Of a stretch of DNA of 8,429 nt, positions 1 through 8,085 are shown piece by piece. The stretch is taken from assembly GCA_002479245.1 (NCBI GenBank), contig DLMG01000040.1, positions 1 to 8,429 on the forward strand, written 5' to 3'. Both the position numbers and the translations under genes were made by a program. The number at the start of each line of letters is the position of its first letter. The first letter of the stretch is position 1. The DNA comes from Verrucomicrobia subdivision 3 bacterium UBA7542. GTDB taxonomy: Bacteria > Verrucomicrobiota > Verrucomicrobiia > Limisphaerales > UBA11358. The notes under the pieces are model-generated. The model did no database searches. It had not been told where the DNA came from and saw nothing but the letters and a program-made list of their open reading frames with translations.

Positions 1-921
1 CTGGGCAATGCCATCGCGCTGAATTCGTCGCTGTTCAATCTCGCGCGGCTGATCGGGCCGGCCATCGCCGGGTTCGTCATCGCCGGATTCGGGCCGGGCT
101 TTTGTTACCTGGTGGACGGCTTTACGTACGTGGCGGTGATTGCCGCGCTGCTCGCGATGCGTCTGTCCGAACGGCCGGTGCGGCCGGCGCGGCAGCATCC
201 GTGGATCGAATTGCGGCAGGGATTTCGTTATGCGTTTGGTTTCGCGCCCATCCGGATGTTGATCGGGCTGGTGGCGGCCATCAGCGCGATTGGTTTTTCG
301 TACACGGTGCTCACACCCATCTTCGCGCGCGATGTTTTCCTGGGCGACGCGCGCACGCTCGGCTGGCTGATGTCGGCCTCGGGCGTCGGCGCGGTGAGCG
401 GGGCGTTGTATCTCGGCTCGCGCACGACGATTCGCGGGCTGGGCCGGATCATCGCGTTTGGGGGCGCGGCGATGGGCGTGGGGCTGATTGGTTTCGCATC
501 GTCGCGCTGGCTGCCGCTGTCGCTGGGCTGCCTGACGTTGACGGGCATGGGCGGGGTGCTGCTGATGGCGTCGAGCAACACGCTGATTCAAACGCTGGTG
601 GACGATGACAAACGCGGGCGGGTGATGAGCATTTTCTCGATGGCGTTCACCGGCACCATGCCGGCGGGCAACCTGCTTGCGGGTTTCCTCGCCGCCAAAT
701 GGGGTACGACGGTGACGTTGACGGCAAGCGGTGTCATTTGCATTGTCATTGCGGGCTTGTTTTACCGGTCCATCCCGGGGCTGCGCGCGGCGGTCGCGCC
801 GGTGCTGGCGAAGCTGGACCCGGCGGTATTCGAACCCATTGTTCGTCCGATGGAAGAGCCGCCTTCGTTCACTACGGCGCGCCAAGGGGGTGAAGGCAGA
901 AGGATGAAAGACGAAGGCTGA
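1..921 (+). CDS. MFS transporter, C-terminal part (5' end outside window)
   Basis: The reading frame is open from base 1 to a TGA at 919-921, giving 306 visible residues, so the N-terminal part lies off the left edge. The visible start (residues 1-26, NAIALNSSLFNLARLIGPAIAG region) matches the mid-protein loop and helix typical of the MFS_3/EntS-like group of major facilitator exporters (family knowledge). Several hydrophobic helices rich in Gly, Ala and Leu follow, for example around residues 40-53, 84-100, 120-137, 147-165, 170-188 and 215-250. This implies an inner-membrane, proton-driven exporter; the substrate cannot be told from sequence. The last ~10 residues (G-E-G-R-R-M-K-D-E-G) are encoded by a heptamer tandem repeat that also supplies the stop codon, so the natural C-terminus may have been altered. 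It is convergent with fhs. No terminator with a T-run is visible after it. Confidence 0.9.
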   Translation: MGNAIALNSSLFNLARLIGPAIAGFVIAGFGPGFCYLVDGFTYVAVIAALLAMRLSERPVRPARQHPWIELRQGFRYAFGFAPIRMLIGLVAAISAIGFSYTVLTPIFARDVFLGDARTLGWLMSASGVGAVSGALYLGSRTTIRGLGRIIAFGGAAMGVGLIGFASSRWLPLSLGCLTLTGMGGVLLMASSNTLIQTLVDDDKRGRVMSIFSMAFTGTMPAGNLLAGFLAAKWGTTVTLTASGVICIVIAGLFYRSIPGLRAAVAPVLAKLDPAVFEPIVRPMEEPPSFTTARQGGEGRRMKDEG

Positions 922-940
922 AGGCTGAAGGCTGAAGGAA
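892..940. repeat. Heptamer tandem repeat (GAAGGNN), seven units
   Basis: Seven consecutive 7-base units can be read: gaaggca, gaaggat, gaaagac, then gaaggct three times, then gaaggaa. The last three gaaggct units are contiguous and identical at 913-933. The repeat starts inside the MFS reading frame and its fourth-to-fifth unit junction creates the TGA stop. Tracts of this kind (read on the other strand as TTCAGCCTTCAGCC and similar) are, from memory, scattered in verrucomicrobial intergenic regions. The function is unknown. Confidence 0.85.
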
Positions 941-987
941 GAGGGGAAAACATCGAATTGGTTGTCGGCGAGATCCGCCTTCTGACA

Positions 988-1013
988 TTTCGCGTGTTCT
1001 GCGTGGTTCGCGG
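988..1013. repeat. Short TTCGCGTG-type repeat units
   Basis: Imperfect short units follow one another here: tttcgcgtg, ttctgcgtgg, ttcgcgg. This resembles another low-complexity intergenic repeat type I associate with verrucomicrobial genomes. It sits in the gap between the convergent MFS and fhs genes (922-1068), which otherwise holds no gene I can support. Confidence 0.4.
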
Positions 1014-1033
1014 TTTCAATCCGTTTCGCAGAT

Positions 1034-1051
1034 GCCGATTTGGAAATCGGC
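1034..1051. repeat. Small palindrome in the MFS/fhs convergent gap
   Basis: An 8-bp perfect stem gccgattt / aaatcggc encloses a 2-base centre (gg at 1042-1043). It lies 17 bases past the fhs stop on the fhs strand, between two convergent genes, so it could fold in the 3' end of either transcript. No T-run follows on either strand, so a classical intrinsic terminator is not supported. On the minus strand its flank reads ctggagcgccgat, closely matching the edge ctgggagcgccgac of the larger inverted repeat at 2832-2917, which suggests one dispersed family. Confidence 0.7.
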
Positions 1052-1068
1052 GCTCCAGGGCATCCGCG

Positions 1069-2709
1069 TCACGTCAAGCCGGTTACTCGTCCGCCGGGCA
1101 GCACCTTGATGTGCGCGGCGGCGGGCACCTTCGGCAGGCCGGGCATGGTTACTATGTTGCCACAGACGACGACAATAAAGCCGGCACCCGCAGAGAGCCG
1201 CAGTTCGTTCACCTTGACCCGGAATCCGCGCGGACGACCGCGCAGTCCGGGATCATCTGAAAGCGACATGGCCGTCTTCGCAACGCAGACCGGCAATTTC
1301 CCAAAACCGTGTTTGTTGAGCAGTTCGATGCCGCTCTGCGCGGCGCGGTCAAAGTCCACACCATCGGCCCCGTAAAGTTGCGTGGCCAGCGTTTCGATCT
1401 TTTTCCCGACCGGCGCTTCCAGCGGATACATGAAGCGAATGGATTTGCGTTTGTTCTTTTGGATGCTGCGCAGCACGGCTTCAGCCAGACCGGTCGTGCC
1501 GGCGCTGCCCTGGTCAAAATGTTTGGACACGACGGCTTCAACATCGTGCCGGGAGCAGAACTTGATGACTCGCGCGTGGTCTTGCGGGTTGTCATCCGGG
1601 AAATGGCTGAGGCATACCACAGGATTGAGGCCGAACCGGCGGACGTTCTCGATGTGCTGGGCGAGGTTGCCGAGGCCGCCGGTTTCGGTGAATCCGCCGT
1701 GGTACTTGATCGCCTTGATCGTGGCGACGATGACGGCGGTTGAAGGTTTCAGCCCGGCGGTGCGGCACTTGATATCAATAAACTTTTCCGCGCCGAGGTC
1801 GGTGGCGAAGCCGGCTTCAGTGACGACAAAATCGGCCAGCTTGAGAGCCAGCCGTGTGGCGACGGAGGTGTTGGTGCCCTGTGCGATGTTGGCGAACGGC
1901 CCGCCATGCACGAACGCCGGCGTGCCTTCGAGCGATTGCACCAGGTTCGGGTGAATGGCGTCGCGCAGCAGCACCTGCATCGCGCCCACGGCTTGAACGG
2001 CATCGGCGCGGACCGGTTCACCTTTGTAGGTGAAACCCACAACCATCTTGGTCATGCGCCGGCCGAGATCGCCGAAATCCCTGGCGAGGCAGAGGATGGC
2101 CATGACTTCGGAAGCGGGCGTGATGTTGAATCCGTCGCGCCGCGGCACACCGTGCAACGGACCGCCCAGGCCGATGATGATGTCGCGCAGCGAGCGTTCG
2201 TTGAGGTCTATCACCCGGCGGAGGACGATGCGGCGCGGGTCGAGGCCGAGTTCGTTGCCGTGCTGGAGGTGGTTGTCCACCATGGCGCAGAGGAGGTTGT
2301 TGGCTTTCTCGACCGCATACATGTCGCCGACAAAGTGGAGGTTGATGTCCTCGGCGGGCACGACTTGGGCACGACCGCCGCCGGTGCCGCCGCCCTTGAT
2401 GCCGAAATAGGGGCCGAGCGACGGCTCGCGCACGCAGAACATGGACTTCTTGCCGAGGCGGCGGAGCGCGTCAGCGAGGCCGATGGTGGCGGTGGTCTTG
2501 CCTTCGCCCTGCGGCGTGGGCGTCATGGCCGTGACGAGAATCAGATGACCGTCCGGCTGGCGCTGGCGCGCCTCCAATTCGGCAATGGGAATCTTGGCGA
2601 TGTAATGGCCGTGCGGAAGGATGCGTTCGGTGTCGAGGCCCAATTCGGCGGCCACTTCCGAGATGCGACGAGGGGGCAGACCTTTCAGGACGGCATTTTT
2701 GTCAGGCAT
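1069..2709 (-). CDS. fhs: Formate--tetrahydrofolate ligase (10-formyl-THF synthetase)
   Basis: This cytosolic enzyme joins formate to tetrahydrofolate using ATP, giving 10-formyl-THF for purine synthesis, initiator-tRNA formylation and other one-carbon pathways. The 546-residue product is close to the usual ~555. Visible family marks are the nucleotide-binding loop TPTPQGEGKTT at residues 63-73, EPSLGPYFGIKGGGTGGGRA, EDINLHFVGD, MVDNHLQHGN, RRVIDLNER, TPAFVHGGPFANIAQG, VVTEAGFATDLGAEKF and a C-terminal MPGLPKVPAA. The loop after HGG (near residue 345) is about a dozen residues shorter than in the Moorella enzyme as I recall it. I chose the ATG at 2709; an in-frame TTG at 2724 would add five residues, and neither has a Shine-Dalgarno sequence. 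It lies downstream of rnd on the same strand across a ~240-bp gap, so co-transcription is uncertain. No folD or other folate gene is next to it here. Confidence 0.97.
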   Translation of the reverse strand: MPDKNAVLKGLPPRRISEVAAELGLDTERILPHGHYIAKIPIAELEARQRQPDGHLILVTAMTPTPQGEGKTTATIGLADALRRLGKKSMFCVREPSLGPYFGIKGGGTGGGRAQVVPAEDINLHFVGDMYAVEKANNLLCAMVDNHLQHGNELGLDPRRIVLRRVIDLNERSLRDIIIGLGGPLHGVPRRDGFNITPASEVMAILCLARDFGDLGRRMTKMVVGFTYKGEPVRADAVQAVGAMQVLLRDAIHPNLVQSLEGTPAFVHGGPFANIAQGTNTSVATRLALKLADFVVTEAGFATDLGAEKFIDIKCRTAGLKPSTAVIVATIKAIKYHGGFTETGGLGNLAQHIENVRRFGLNPVVCLSHFPDDNPQDHARVIKFCSRHDVEAVVSKHFDQGSAGTTGLAEAVLRSIQKNKRKSIRFMYPLEAPVGKKIETLATQLYGADGVDFDRAAQSGIELLNKHGFGKLPVCVAKTAMSLSDDPGLRGRPRGFRVKVNELRLSAGAGFIVVVCGNIVTMPGLPKVPAAAHIKVLPGGRVTGLT

Positions 2710-2831
2710 AACTGCCGTAACCAATACATTAACCGGTCTGGAACCGCAATTTAGTAAATAAAGAACCCCTCATCCCGGTCGCAGTTTGCCACTGTCATCC
2801 AACACGAATTTCAGACTGAGTCGGATTGCGG

Positions 2832-2917
2832 GTCCTGGGAGCGCCGACGTCTCGCCGGCGGGGTGGAGCTGTCCGTCGCAACGTGGCGAGCCGGCGGGAC
2901 GCCAGCGCTCCCAGGAC
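2832..2917. repeat. Imperfect inverted-repeat element between rnd and fhs
   Basis: Two 29-base arms, 2832-2860 and 2889-2917, are reverse complements with four mismatches; three of these are transitions, so some could still pair as G-U in RNA. The outer 13 bases of each arm (gtcctgggagcgc) match perfectly. A 28-base GC-rich loop separates them. The element begins 31 bases past the rnd stop and ends well before the fhs start, so it may stabilise or attenuate the rnd transcript in the manner of REP-type repeats (inference). Read as protein it gives the AGVPPA / DVSPA artefact peptides that I recall from many mis-annotated small ORFs in these phyla. Confidence 0.85.
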
Positions 2918-2947
2918 GGAGAAAAACGGTGGTGCGGGATGCGCTCA

Positions 2948-4003
2948 TCATTTCATCAACTCCCGCTGCCAGTTCATCAATTCCGGCGCGTGTCGTTCCC
3001 AATCACGGGCCAGATCTCCGAGCGTGGCGCGGCTGGCAATGAGCGTGGGGTCAATGCCCAGCTTGTGCGCGTGCGCGTCGCGGCGTTTTTCCAGTTCGCG
3101 ATAACGCCTCATCTCGGCCTCGGTGGGCCGGGTGGGATGATGCCGGACTTTTTCCGGATGCCGGTTGGGGGGTACCGCCAGGCCGGCCCGAATGGCCACC
3201 CCCAGGCTGTCGCGGCGGCGCGGCGACATCCGCGGCGGCAAAAGCGGTTCGATCGCCTGTCGCCCCACGGCGGCTTCGGCCAGTTCGGCCATTTTTTCGT
3301 GGCTCAAAATAAAAAATGGCGGGCGGTTTGCGGCCAGCGCTTCTTTATTGCGCCAGTGCCAGAGTTCGCGCAGCACGGCCAGCGCGTGACGATTCAGCGC
3401 GTGGCTGCCTTTCACGCGCCAGACGGAATCCCCGTCCACGACGGGTGGTTGCGAACATTCCTCAATCAATCGGGCGCAGGATTCCTGATGCCAGCCAAGA
3501 CGGTTTTTATTTTGGAGTTCAAGCTTCAGCTTGTCGGAAAGCGGCTTGAGGTGATGTGTGTCGTTGCGCGCGTAGATTTCCATCCGTTCGGTGAGCGGAC
3601 GCCGCGCCCAATCGGCCTTTTGCGAAGCCTTGTCCAGTTTCACGCCGAGAAATTTTTCCGCGAGCGAACTCAGGCCGAAATGCCGTTCGCCCAAAAGCCG
3701 CGCCGCAAGCATGGTGTCGAAAATGGCGCGCGGGACAAACTTGTGATGTTTGCAGAACAGGCGCAAATCGTAATCCGCGCCGTGCATGATAAGTTCGTGG
3801 CCGGCCAGCGCGTCGAACAGAGGGTTCAGGTTTGTTTTCGACAGCGGGTCAATCAATTCGTCGCCGGCGGTCGTGCTGATTTGAATCAGGCAGACTTTTT
3901 CCGGATAGGCGTGCAGGCTGTCGGCCTCGGTGTCAAGGGCCAGCCAGGCCGCGGATTTCAAAGTGGGGAGGAAGGCGGCGAGCTTTGCGTTGGTATCAAT
4001 CAC
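2948..4003 (-). CDS. rnd: Ribonuclease D (DEDDy 3'-5' exoribonuclease with HRDC region)
   Basis: Ribonuclease D trims the 3' ends of tRNA precursors and other small RNAs with two metal ions. The 351-residue product shows the DEDDy exonuclease core: Exo I D24-T-E26, Exo II D79 in HGADYDL, and Exo III Y144-x3-D148 in YARND. These line up with the E. coli residues D28, E30, D85, Y151 and D155. An HRDC-type helical region follows at about 204-265 (RHALAVLRELWHWRNKEA), then a basic C-terminal helical region to 351. I chose the GTG at 4001-4003 because the frame upstream (to an ATG at 4174) looks non-coding and the family begins just before the first strand leading to DTE. TATATT lies six bases upstream of the GTG and there is no Shine-Dalgarno sequence. 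The gene is divergent from the AsmA-like gene and upstream of fhs. Confidence 0.93.
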   Translation of the reverse strand: MIDTNAKLAAFLPTLKSAAWLALDTEADSLHAYPEKVCLIQISTTAGDELIDPLSKTNLNPLFDALAGHELIMHGADYDLRLFCKHHKFVPRAIFDTMLAARLLGERHFGLSSLAEKFLGVKLDKASQKADWARRPLTERMEIYARNDTHHLKPLSDKLKLELQNKNRLGWHQESCARLIEECSQPPVVDGDSVWRVKGSHALNRHALAVLRELWHWRNKEALAANRPPFFILSHEKMAELAEAAVGRQAIEPLLPPRMSPRRRDSLGVAIRAGLAVPPNRHPEKVRHHPTRPTEAEMRRYRELEKRRDAHAHKLGIDPTLIASRATLGDLARDWERHAPELMNWQRELMK

Positions 4004-4009
4004 GCTAAG

Positions 4010-4015
4010 AATATA
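4010..4015 (-). promoter_or_regulatory. Possible -10 element for rnd
   Basis: On the minus strand TATATT ends six bases before the GTG start of rnd. If used, transcription would begin at or next to the start codon, giving a leaderless message. The region at the expected -35 distance (cttccc) does not match a sigma-70 hexamer, so support is weak. Confidence 0.3.
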
Positions 4016-4092
4016 TTGGCTGGCGGGAAGGGGGGAAGCGAAAACGGACGGCCCGCCCCGGTTTTTAAGGGAAACTTCTGGTTTGATTTGAA

Positions 4093-4120
4093 TTGAATAA
4101 TCCAGTGATGCCGGTGTAAT
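4093..4120 (+). promoter_or_regulatory. Possible sigma-70-like promoter for the AsmA-like gene
   Basis: TTGAAT at 4093-4098 is separated by 16 bases from TGTAAT at 4115-4120, in the AT-richer middle of the 201-bp rnd/AsmA divergent gap. It would give a leader of about 75-80 bases. A competing -10-like hexamer TAAAAT at 4189-4194 would instead give a leader of only a few bases. I cannot decide between them from sequence. Confidence 0.3.
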
Positions 4121-4204
4121 AACTGAAAACCACGGCTGGCGGAGACCGCAGCGCGGGTCATTCCTGAAACACAATGGCCCCAGGCCCTTAAAATGTAACG
4201 CCTT

Positions 4205-7200
4205 ATGGCAACGATTGAGTCACTAACCATCGAAAAGCAGCGGAGCCGGCTGCAGCGCGCGCTGCCGACTGGGGCGTGGGTTGCCGGGGTGCTGGTGATC
4301 TTGACGCTTGTGGCGTATCTGGTCGTGACGAGTTCCGGCTTCATCAAGCGCGTCATTCTTCCCCGCGTTGGCGCCGCAATTCACGCGGATGTCACCGTCA
4401 CTGACATCTCGATCCATCCGTTCAGCAAAATCACGATGCGCGGCCTGAAGGTGCAGGCGAAAGGCCAGGAACCGGTCATCGCCGCGCCGGAAGTCCGCGC
4501 CAGCTACAGTCTTTGGAGCATCCTCCGCGGCAACCCCCGCATCTCCGAAATCGCGCTCGTGTCGCCGACGGTCAACCTGATCGAAAACCCGGACGGCAGC
4601 AGCAACCTGGACCCGCTGTTGCAGGCCTTGGAGAAAAAGCCGGGCGCAGCCAAAACATTGCGCTCCGCCAAATCTTCGAAGCCGCCGCAAATTGATTTAC
4701 GAAAGCTCACCTTGAGCAGCGCGACCATCCGGAAAATAAAAAATTATCCCGGTGGCCGTCACGATTCCCTTGAGCTGGCAAACGTGAACGTGTTGCTGGC
4801 TAACGTAAAGAACGGGCAGTCCGGCAAACTTCAGTTGGGCGCCTACCTGCAAATGGAGAACAACCCACCCACCGGCAAGGCGGGTCATTTGCAGGCCGCG
4901 TTGAATGGCAATTTCAATTTTACGTTGAACGCGGATTTGAAGCCGGCACCGGTCACCGGCCAGGCGCGCCTGGATGTTTCGCGGGCCGACGGCGTGTTCA
5001 GCGACTTTTCCGGGTTCAGCGCCGTACTGGATTGCGACGTGACCCCGGCGCAAATCAAACAGGCGGCGCTGCATTTTCAAAGGGGCGGGACGCCGCTGGG
5101 CGAACTGGCCGTCAGCGGACCGCTGGACATGGAAAAAATGGAAGGCCGGTTGAAAGTGGAACTGCGGGGCATTGACCGGCGATTGTTGAACCTGGCTGGA
5201 GACGCGAGCGGGATTGATTTCGGCACGACAACAATCAGTTCCAGCAACGAAATCGAATTAACCGGGTCGGGCTCCGTCATCAGCGCCACGGGCCGGTTCG
5301 ATGTGAGCCATGTGCAATTGACACGCGCGGGGCAAACGACGCCCACGCTCAATCTCAATGCCGGTTATGCTGTCACGGTGGACCGCGCGGCGCAGACAGC
5401 GCTGCTCCGCGAGCTGAATGTGGCGGGCACGCAGAATGGCAACCCGCTGCTGACCGCACGCCTGAACCGGCCCATGAACCTGGCCTGGGGAAAGGACGCC
5501 AGCGGGGCGGTGGATTCCGCGCTCAATCTGGCTGTCACGGATTTGAGTCTCGCGGATTGGAAGCCGTTCCTCGGCAACGCCGCCGCTGCGGGCAATGTGG
5601 ATTTGACATTGAAATTGTCATCGCAGCAGGGCGGCCGGCAACTCACATTCGACCTGGATTCGCGGATTGACAATTTCGCGGCCCGAATCGGCAGCAATCA
5701 AATGGTTCAGGCGGCGGTGAGTTTGCATGCGCGCGGACAGGCGGTGAATTTCAAACAATTCAACTTGAGCGAATCCCGGCTGCTGGTCTTCCGCCAAAAT
5801 CAGTCGCTGGTCACCGTCACCGGTTCCGGCACGTATGACCTTGCGGACGGGAAGGCGGACCTGCAGGTGGCATTGCAAGCTTTGCCGGCTGCGCTGTGCC
5901 AGGCCATTCCCCAATCGGGCATGAGCTTTTCAGCCGGCACCGTTGAATTGAAGGGACACGTCACCCAAAACCAGAACACGCAAACCTTCACCGGCAAACT
6001 GGTGCTCGCCAATCTCACGGGACAGGCCGGCCAAAACCAATTCCGCAATTTCGGGAGCACGCTGGACCTCGACGTGAGCAAAACACCGGAGCAAATCCAA
6101 ATCAACAAAATCACGGGCAAATTGACCCAGGGCGGAAATGCCGGCAGCACTTTTGAGATTGCCGGCAAATACAACCCCGCGGGTGAATCGGCGCAACTGA
6201 CCGCCAGCCTGTCGGGTTTCAATCAGAACGGCCTGCGTCCATTCCTTGAACCGCTGTTGGCGGGCAAGAAACTCGTCTCCATCGCCGTCAACGGCAACGC
6301 TTCCGTACAATATGATCCGAAGGGCAGTTCCGTCATCAAAGCCTCGATGCAGGTGGCGAATCTCGTCGTGAACGACCCGCAACGGCAACTGCCCGCCACA
6401 CCGCTGGAAGCCAGGTTGGAAATTGACACCGCCGTGAAAAAACAGTCGGCGGACATCCGCCAGCTTCAAATCACGCTCACCCCCACCAAACGCGGGCAAA
6501 ATCAGGTTCAATTGCAGGGACAGGTGGATTATTCGCAGTCGAACACGGTCCGCGGGAACCTCAAGCTCACCGCCGATTCGCTTGACGTGACCAGCTATTA
6601 CGATTTGTTCGCAGGCGGTCCGAAGGGTGGCAATAAACCGGCCGCGGCATCCCCGGCCGGGGCGACCGCCACCGACGCCGGCCAGGAACCGCCGGCAAAA
6701 AATTTCCCGCTGAAAAATTTCACCGTGGCGGCCGACATCGGGCGGATCTATTTGCACGAAATCGAAATAACCGGCTGGCAGACGACGGTAAGCGTGGACG
6801 GCGGCCACGTGGTGGTGAAGCCATTCCAACTCACACTCAACGGCGCGTCCGTGAACGCCACGGTGGATTTGAACCTGGGCGTGCCGGGTTACCGATACGA
6901 TATGGCCTTGAGCGCCGACCGGGTTCCGGTTGCCCCGCTGATGAACACCTTTAAGCCCGACCGCAAAGATCAGATGGGCGGGACCGTGACGGCGAATGCC
7001 CAAGTCAAGGGCGCGGGCGTGACCGGCGCAAGTTTGCAAAAGAACCTCACCGGCCAGTTCGCCGTCGGTCTTACCAACTTGAACCTGTCCGTGATGAACG
7101 CGCACAGTCCAATCCTTAAAACGCTGATCAATGTCATTGCCACCATCCCCCAACTTTTGAGCAGTCCGGAAAGCGCCATTGCTTCGCTGTTAGGTCAGGT

Positions 7201-7654
7201 GACCGGGCAGGGCGGCGGATTGATGGATGAACTTAAAAAGTCGCCCATCCAGGTCATCAACGTGCAGGGCAAGGCCGGGGGAGGCCGGATTGATTTGCAG
7301 TCGGCCACGGTGCAAAGCACGGCCTTCAAAGCGGACGGCGAGGGTGGCATCGCCCTGGCCCAGGTGCTGACCAACTCTCCCATCAACATCCCGGTGGCCG
7401 TTTCGGTGAGCCGGTCCATTGGCAGACAGCTCAATCTCACTTCCGGCAATGCTCCCACCAATGCCACCTATGTTCCTTTGCCGCAATTTTTGACGATGAA
7501 GGGCACGCTTGGCAATCCGAAGGCGGACATCAACAAGGTGGCCTTGGGCGGCATGGCGGTGAAATCCCTCAGCAGCGGTATTGTCGGCACGGGCACCAAC
7601 GGCGCATCACAGGTGGGGAACCTGCTGAATAGTTTGCTGAAGAAAGTAAAATGA
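4205..7654 (+). CDS. AsmA-family envelope protein (bridge-like lipid-transfer type)
   Basis: The 1149-residue product has a basic N-terminus (KQRSRLQR, 11-18), one membrane helix at about 24-42, and then a very long beta-rich, presumably periplasmic body. Known AsmA-family marks near the N-terminus are the [15 protein letters not shown] strand pair (69-83), [14 protein letters not shown] (94-107) and the turn NPDGSSNL (128-135). A Gly/Ala/Pro/Thr-rich linker lies at about 804-838. The C-terminal part (about 905-1060) looks like the AsmA-like C-terminal region, with an amphipathic segment [18 protein letters not shown] near 967. Relatives such as TamB, YhdP and YdbH in E. coli span the periplasm and help move phospholipid to the outer membrane; that role here is inferred. 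The start ATG at 4205 has no Shine-Dalgarno sequence; TAAAAT lies ten bases upstream. The exact subfamily is uncertain. Confidence 0.85.
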   Translation: MATIESLTIEKQRSRLQRALPTGAWVAGVLVILTLVAYLVVTSSGFIKRVILPRVGAAIHADVTVTDISIHPFSKITMRGLKVQAKGQEPVIAAPEVRASYSLWSILRGNPRISEIALVSPTVNLIENPDGSSNLDPLLQALEKKPGAAKTLRSAKSSKPPQIDLRKLTLSSATIRKIKNYPGGRHDSLELANVNVLLANVKNGQSGKLQLGAYLQMENNPPTGKAGHLQAALNGNFNFTLNADLKPAPVTGQARLDVSRADGVFSDFSGFSAVLDCDVTPAQIKQAALHFQRGGTPLGELAVSGPLDMEKMEGRLKVELRGIDRRLLNLAGDASGIDFGTTTISSSNEIELTGSGSVISATGRFDVSHVQLTRAGQTTPTLNLNAGYAVTVDRAAQTALLRELNVAGTQNGNPLLTARLNRPMNLAWGKDASGAVDSALNLAVTDLSLADWKPFLGNAAAAGNVDLTLKLSSQQGGRQLTFDLDSRIDNFAARIGSNQMVQAAVSLHARGQAVNFKQFNLSESRLLVFRQNQSLVTVTGSGTYDLADGKADLQVALQALPAALCQAIPQSGMSFSAGTVELKGHVTQNQNTQTFTGKLVLANLTGQAGQNQFRNFGSTLDLDVSKTPEQIQINKITGKLTQGGNAGSTFEIAGKYNPAGESAQLTASLSGFNQNGLRPFLEPLLAGKKLVSIAVNGNASVQYDPKGSSVIKASMQVANLVVNDPQRQLPATPLEARLEIDTAVKKQSADIRQLQITLTPTKRGQNQVQLQGQVDYSQSNTVRGNLKLTADSLDVTSYYDLFAGGPKGGNKPAAASPAGATATDAGQEPPAKNFPLKNFTVAADIGRIYLHEIEITGWQTTVSVDGGHVVVKPFQLTLNGASVNATVDLNLGVPGYRYDMALSADRVPVAPLMNTFKPDRKDQMGGTVTANAQVKGAGVTGASLQKNLTGQFAVGLTNLNLSVMNAHSPILKTLINVIATIPQLLSSPESAIASLLGQVTGQGGGLMDELKKSPIQVINVQGKAGGGRIDLQSATVQSTAFKADGEGGIALAQVLTNSPINIPVAVSVSRSIGRQLNLTSGNAPTNATYVPLPQFLTMKGTLGNPKADINKVALGGMAVKSLSSGIVGTGTNGASQVGNLLNSLLKKVK

Positions 7655-7710
7655 CCGTGGGGATTAAATTTCGTGACGTCTCCTTGACATCTGAACCCTC
7701 ATAGGAGGCA

Positions 7711-7965
7711 TCATACGCACGCCAAGACGAGAGAGAACAAAATTCCAAACCCACTCGCAAGCAATGAAATAATCGCCATCTTTCTGGAACCACGAATCAA
7801 CGCCAACACGCCGGCAACAATAATCAATGCAACCGCCACCCGAAGAATCGTCATCGTCGACTCTGGATTTTTGATCATGTCGTTATGTGGCACGTCTCGC
7901 ATCGAGGCAAAACACATAACGAGAGCCAAAGTGCCAGCAATGCCTATTGTGATTCTTGATGACAT
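7711..7965 (-). CDS. Small hypothetical membrane protein
   Basis: I do not recognise this 84-residue product. It has three hydrophobic stretches: about 5-20 (possible signal peptide or first helix), 39-57 (TILRVAVALIIVAGVLALI) and 63-83, with a basic RGSRK loop at 58-62 between the last two. Cys18 follows L-V-M, which is not a canonical lipobox. Starts at Met30 or Met38 are possible, the latter leaving a 47-residue two-helix protein. No Shine-Dalgarno sequence precedes the ATG at 7965; the upstream bases are AT-rich. Codons such as aga, ata, tca and aaa are commoner than in the neighbours, so it may be acquired DNA. It is convergent with the AsmA-like gene 56 bp away; that gap holds no clear terminator. 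A perfect 10-bp inverted repeat lies inside it. Confidence 0.55.
   Translation of the reverse strand: MSSRITIGIAGTLALVMCFASMRDVPHNDMIKNPESTMTILRVAVALIIVAGVLALIRGSRKMAIISLLASGFGILFSLVLACV
7880..7922. repeat. Inverted repeat inside the small membrane-protein gene
   Basis: tcgttatgtg (7880-7889) is the exact reverse complement of cacataacga (7913-7922). The 23-base loop contains a nested short hairpin ctcg-cat-cgag (7896-7906). It maps to the segment between the first and second hydrophobic stretches of the small protein. I considered an integron attC site but the core bases are in the wrong order. Confidence 0.6.
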
Positions 7966-8085
7966 GTTTTTTAACTATTAAGCATCCAACAAAAGCGTTG
8001 TCTATCCCGGTTCACGATTTTGACTCTATTCCCGGCTTTCCGGCCTGTCCATGTCAATTTAGCTCCCAAGATTTTGACACGCCCT
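7966..8085. other. Intergenic stretch with no gene seen
   Basis: This is the AT-richer left part of the 320-bp gap between the divergent small membrane-protein gene and the DUF559 gene. It should contain the promoter of the small gene on the minus strand (TAATAG at 7975-7980 is a weak -10 candidate). Apart from a 9-base direct repeat gattttgac (8016-8024 and 8070-8078), probably chance, I see nothing in it. Confidence 0.5.

Noticed and set aside
1034..1051. Intrinsic terminator for fhs or the MFS gene
   Set aside because: The stem is only 8 bp with a 2-base centre and no T-run follows on either strand.
1906..2754. A 282-codon plus-strand open frame antisense to fhs
   Set aside because: Overlaps a highly conserved enzyme on the other strand; composition is that of a GC-rich shadow and no family is recognisable.
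2811..3002. A 63-codon minus-strand small protein
   Set aside because: Most of it is translation of the 2832-2917 inverted repeat, giving the AGVPPA-type peptide, and the rest overlaps the end of rnd in another frame.
2786..4096. A 436-codon plus-strand open frame covering almost all of rnd
   Set aside because: It is antisense to a protein with all five DEDDy catalytic residues, is rich in Arg, Gln, Phe and Ala as expected of a GC-rich shadow frame, runs through the inverted repeat, and has no recognisable domain.
5930..7153. A 407-codon minus-strand open frame inside the AsmA-like gene
   Set aside because: His/Arg/Gly-rich composition typical of a shadow frame, no domain, and entirely antisense to a convincing long gene.
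7880..7922. Integron attC recombination site
   Set aside because: The arms read GTTATGTG...CACATAAC, the opposite order to attC core sites (AAC inward on the left, GTT inward on the right), and no integrase or second site is visible.
8016..8078. Direct repeats gattttgac as operator sites
   Set aside because: Only two copies of a 9-base AT-rich word, 54 bases apart, with no dyad symmetry; chance is sufficient.
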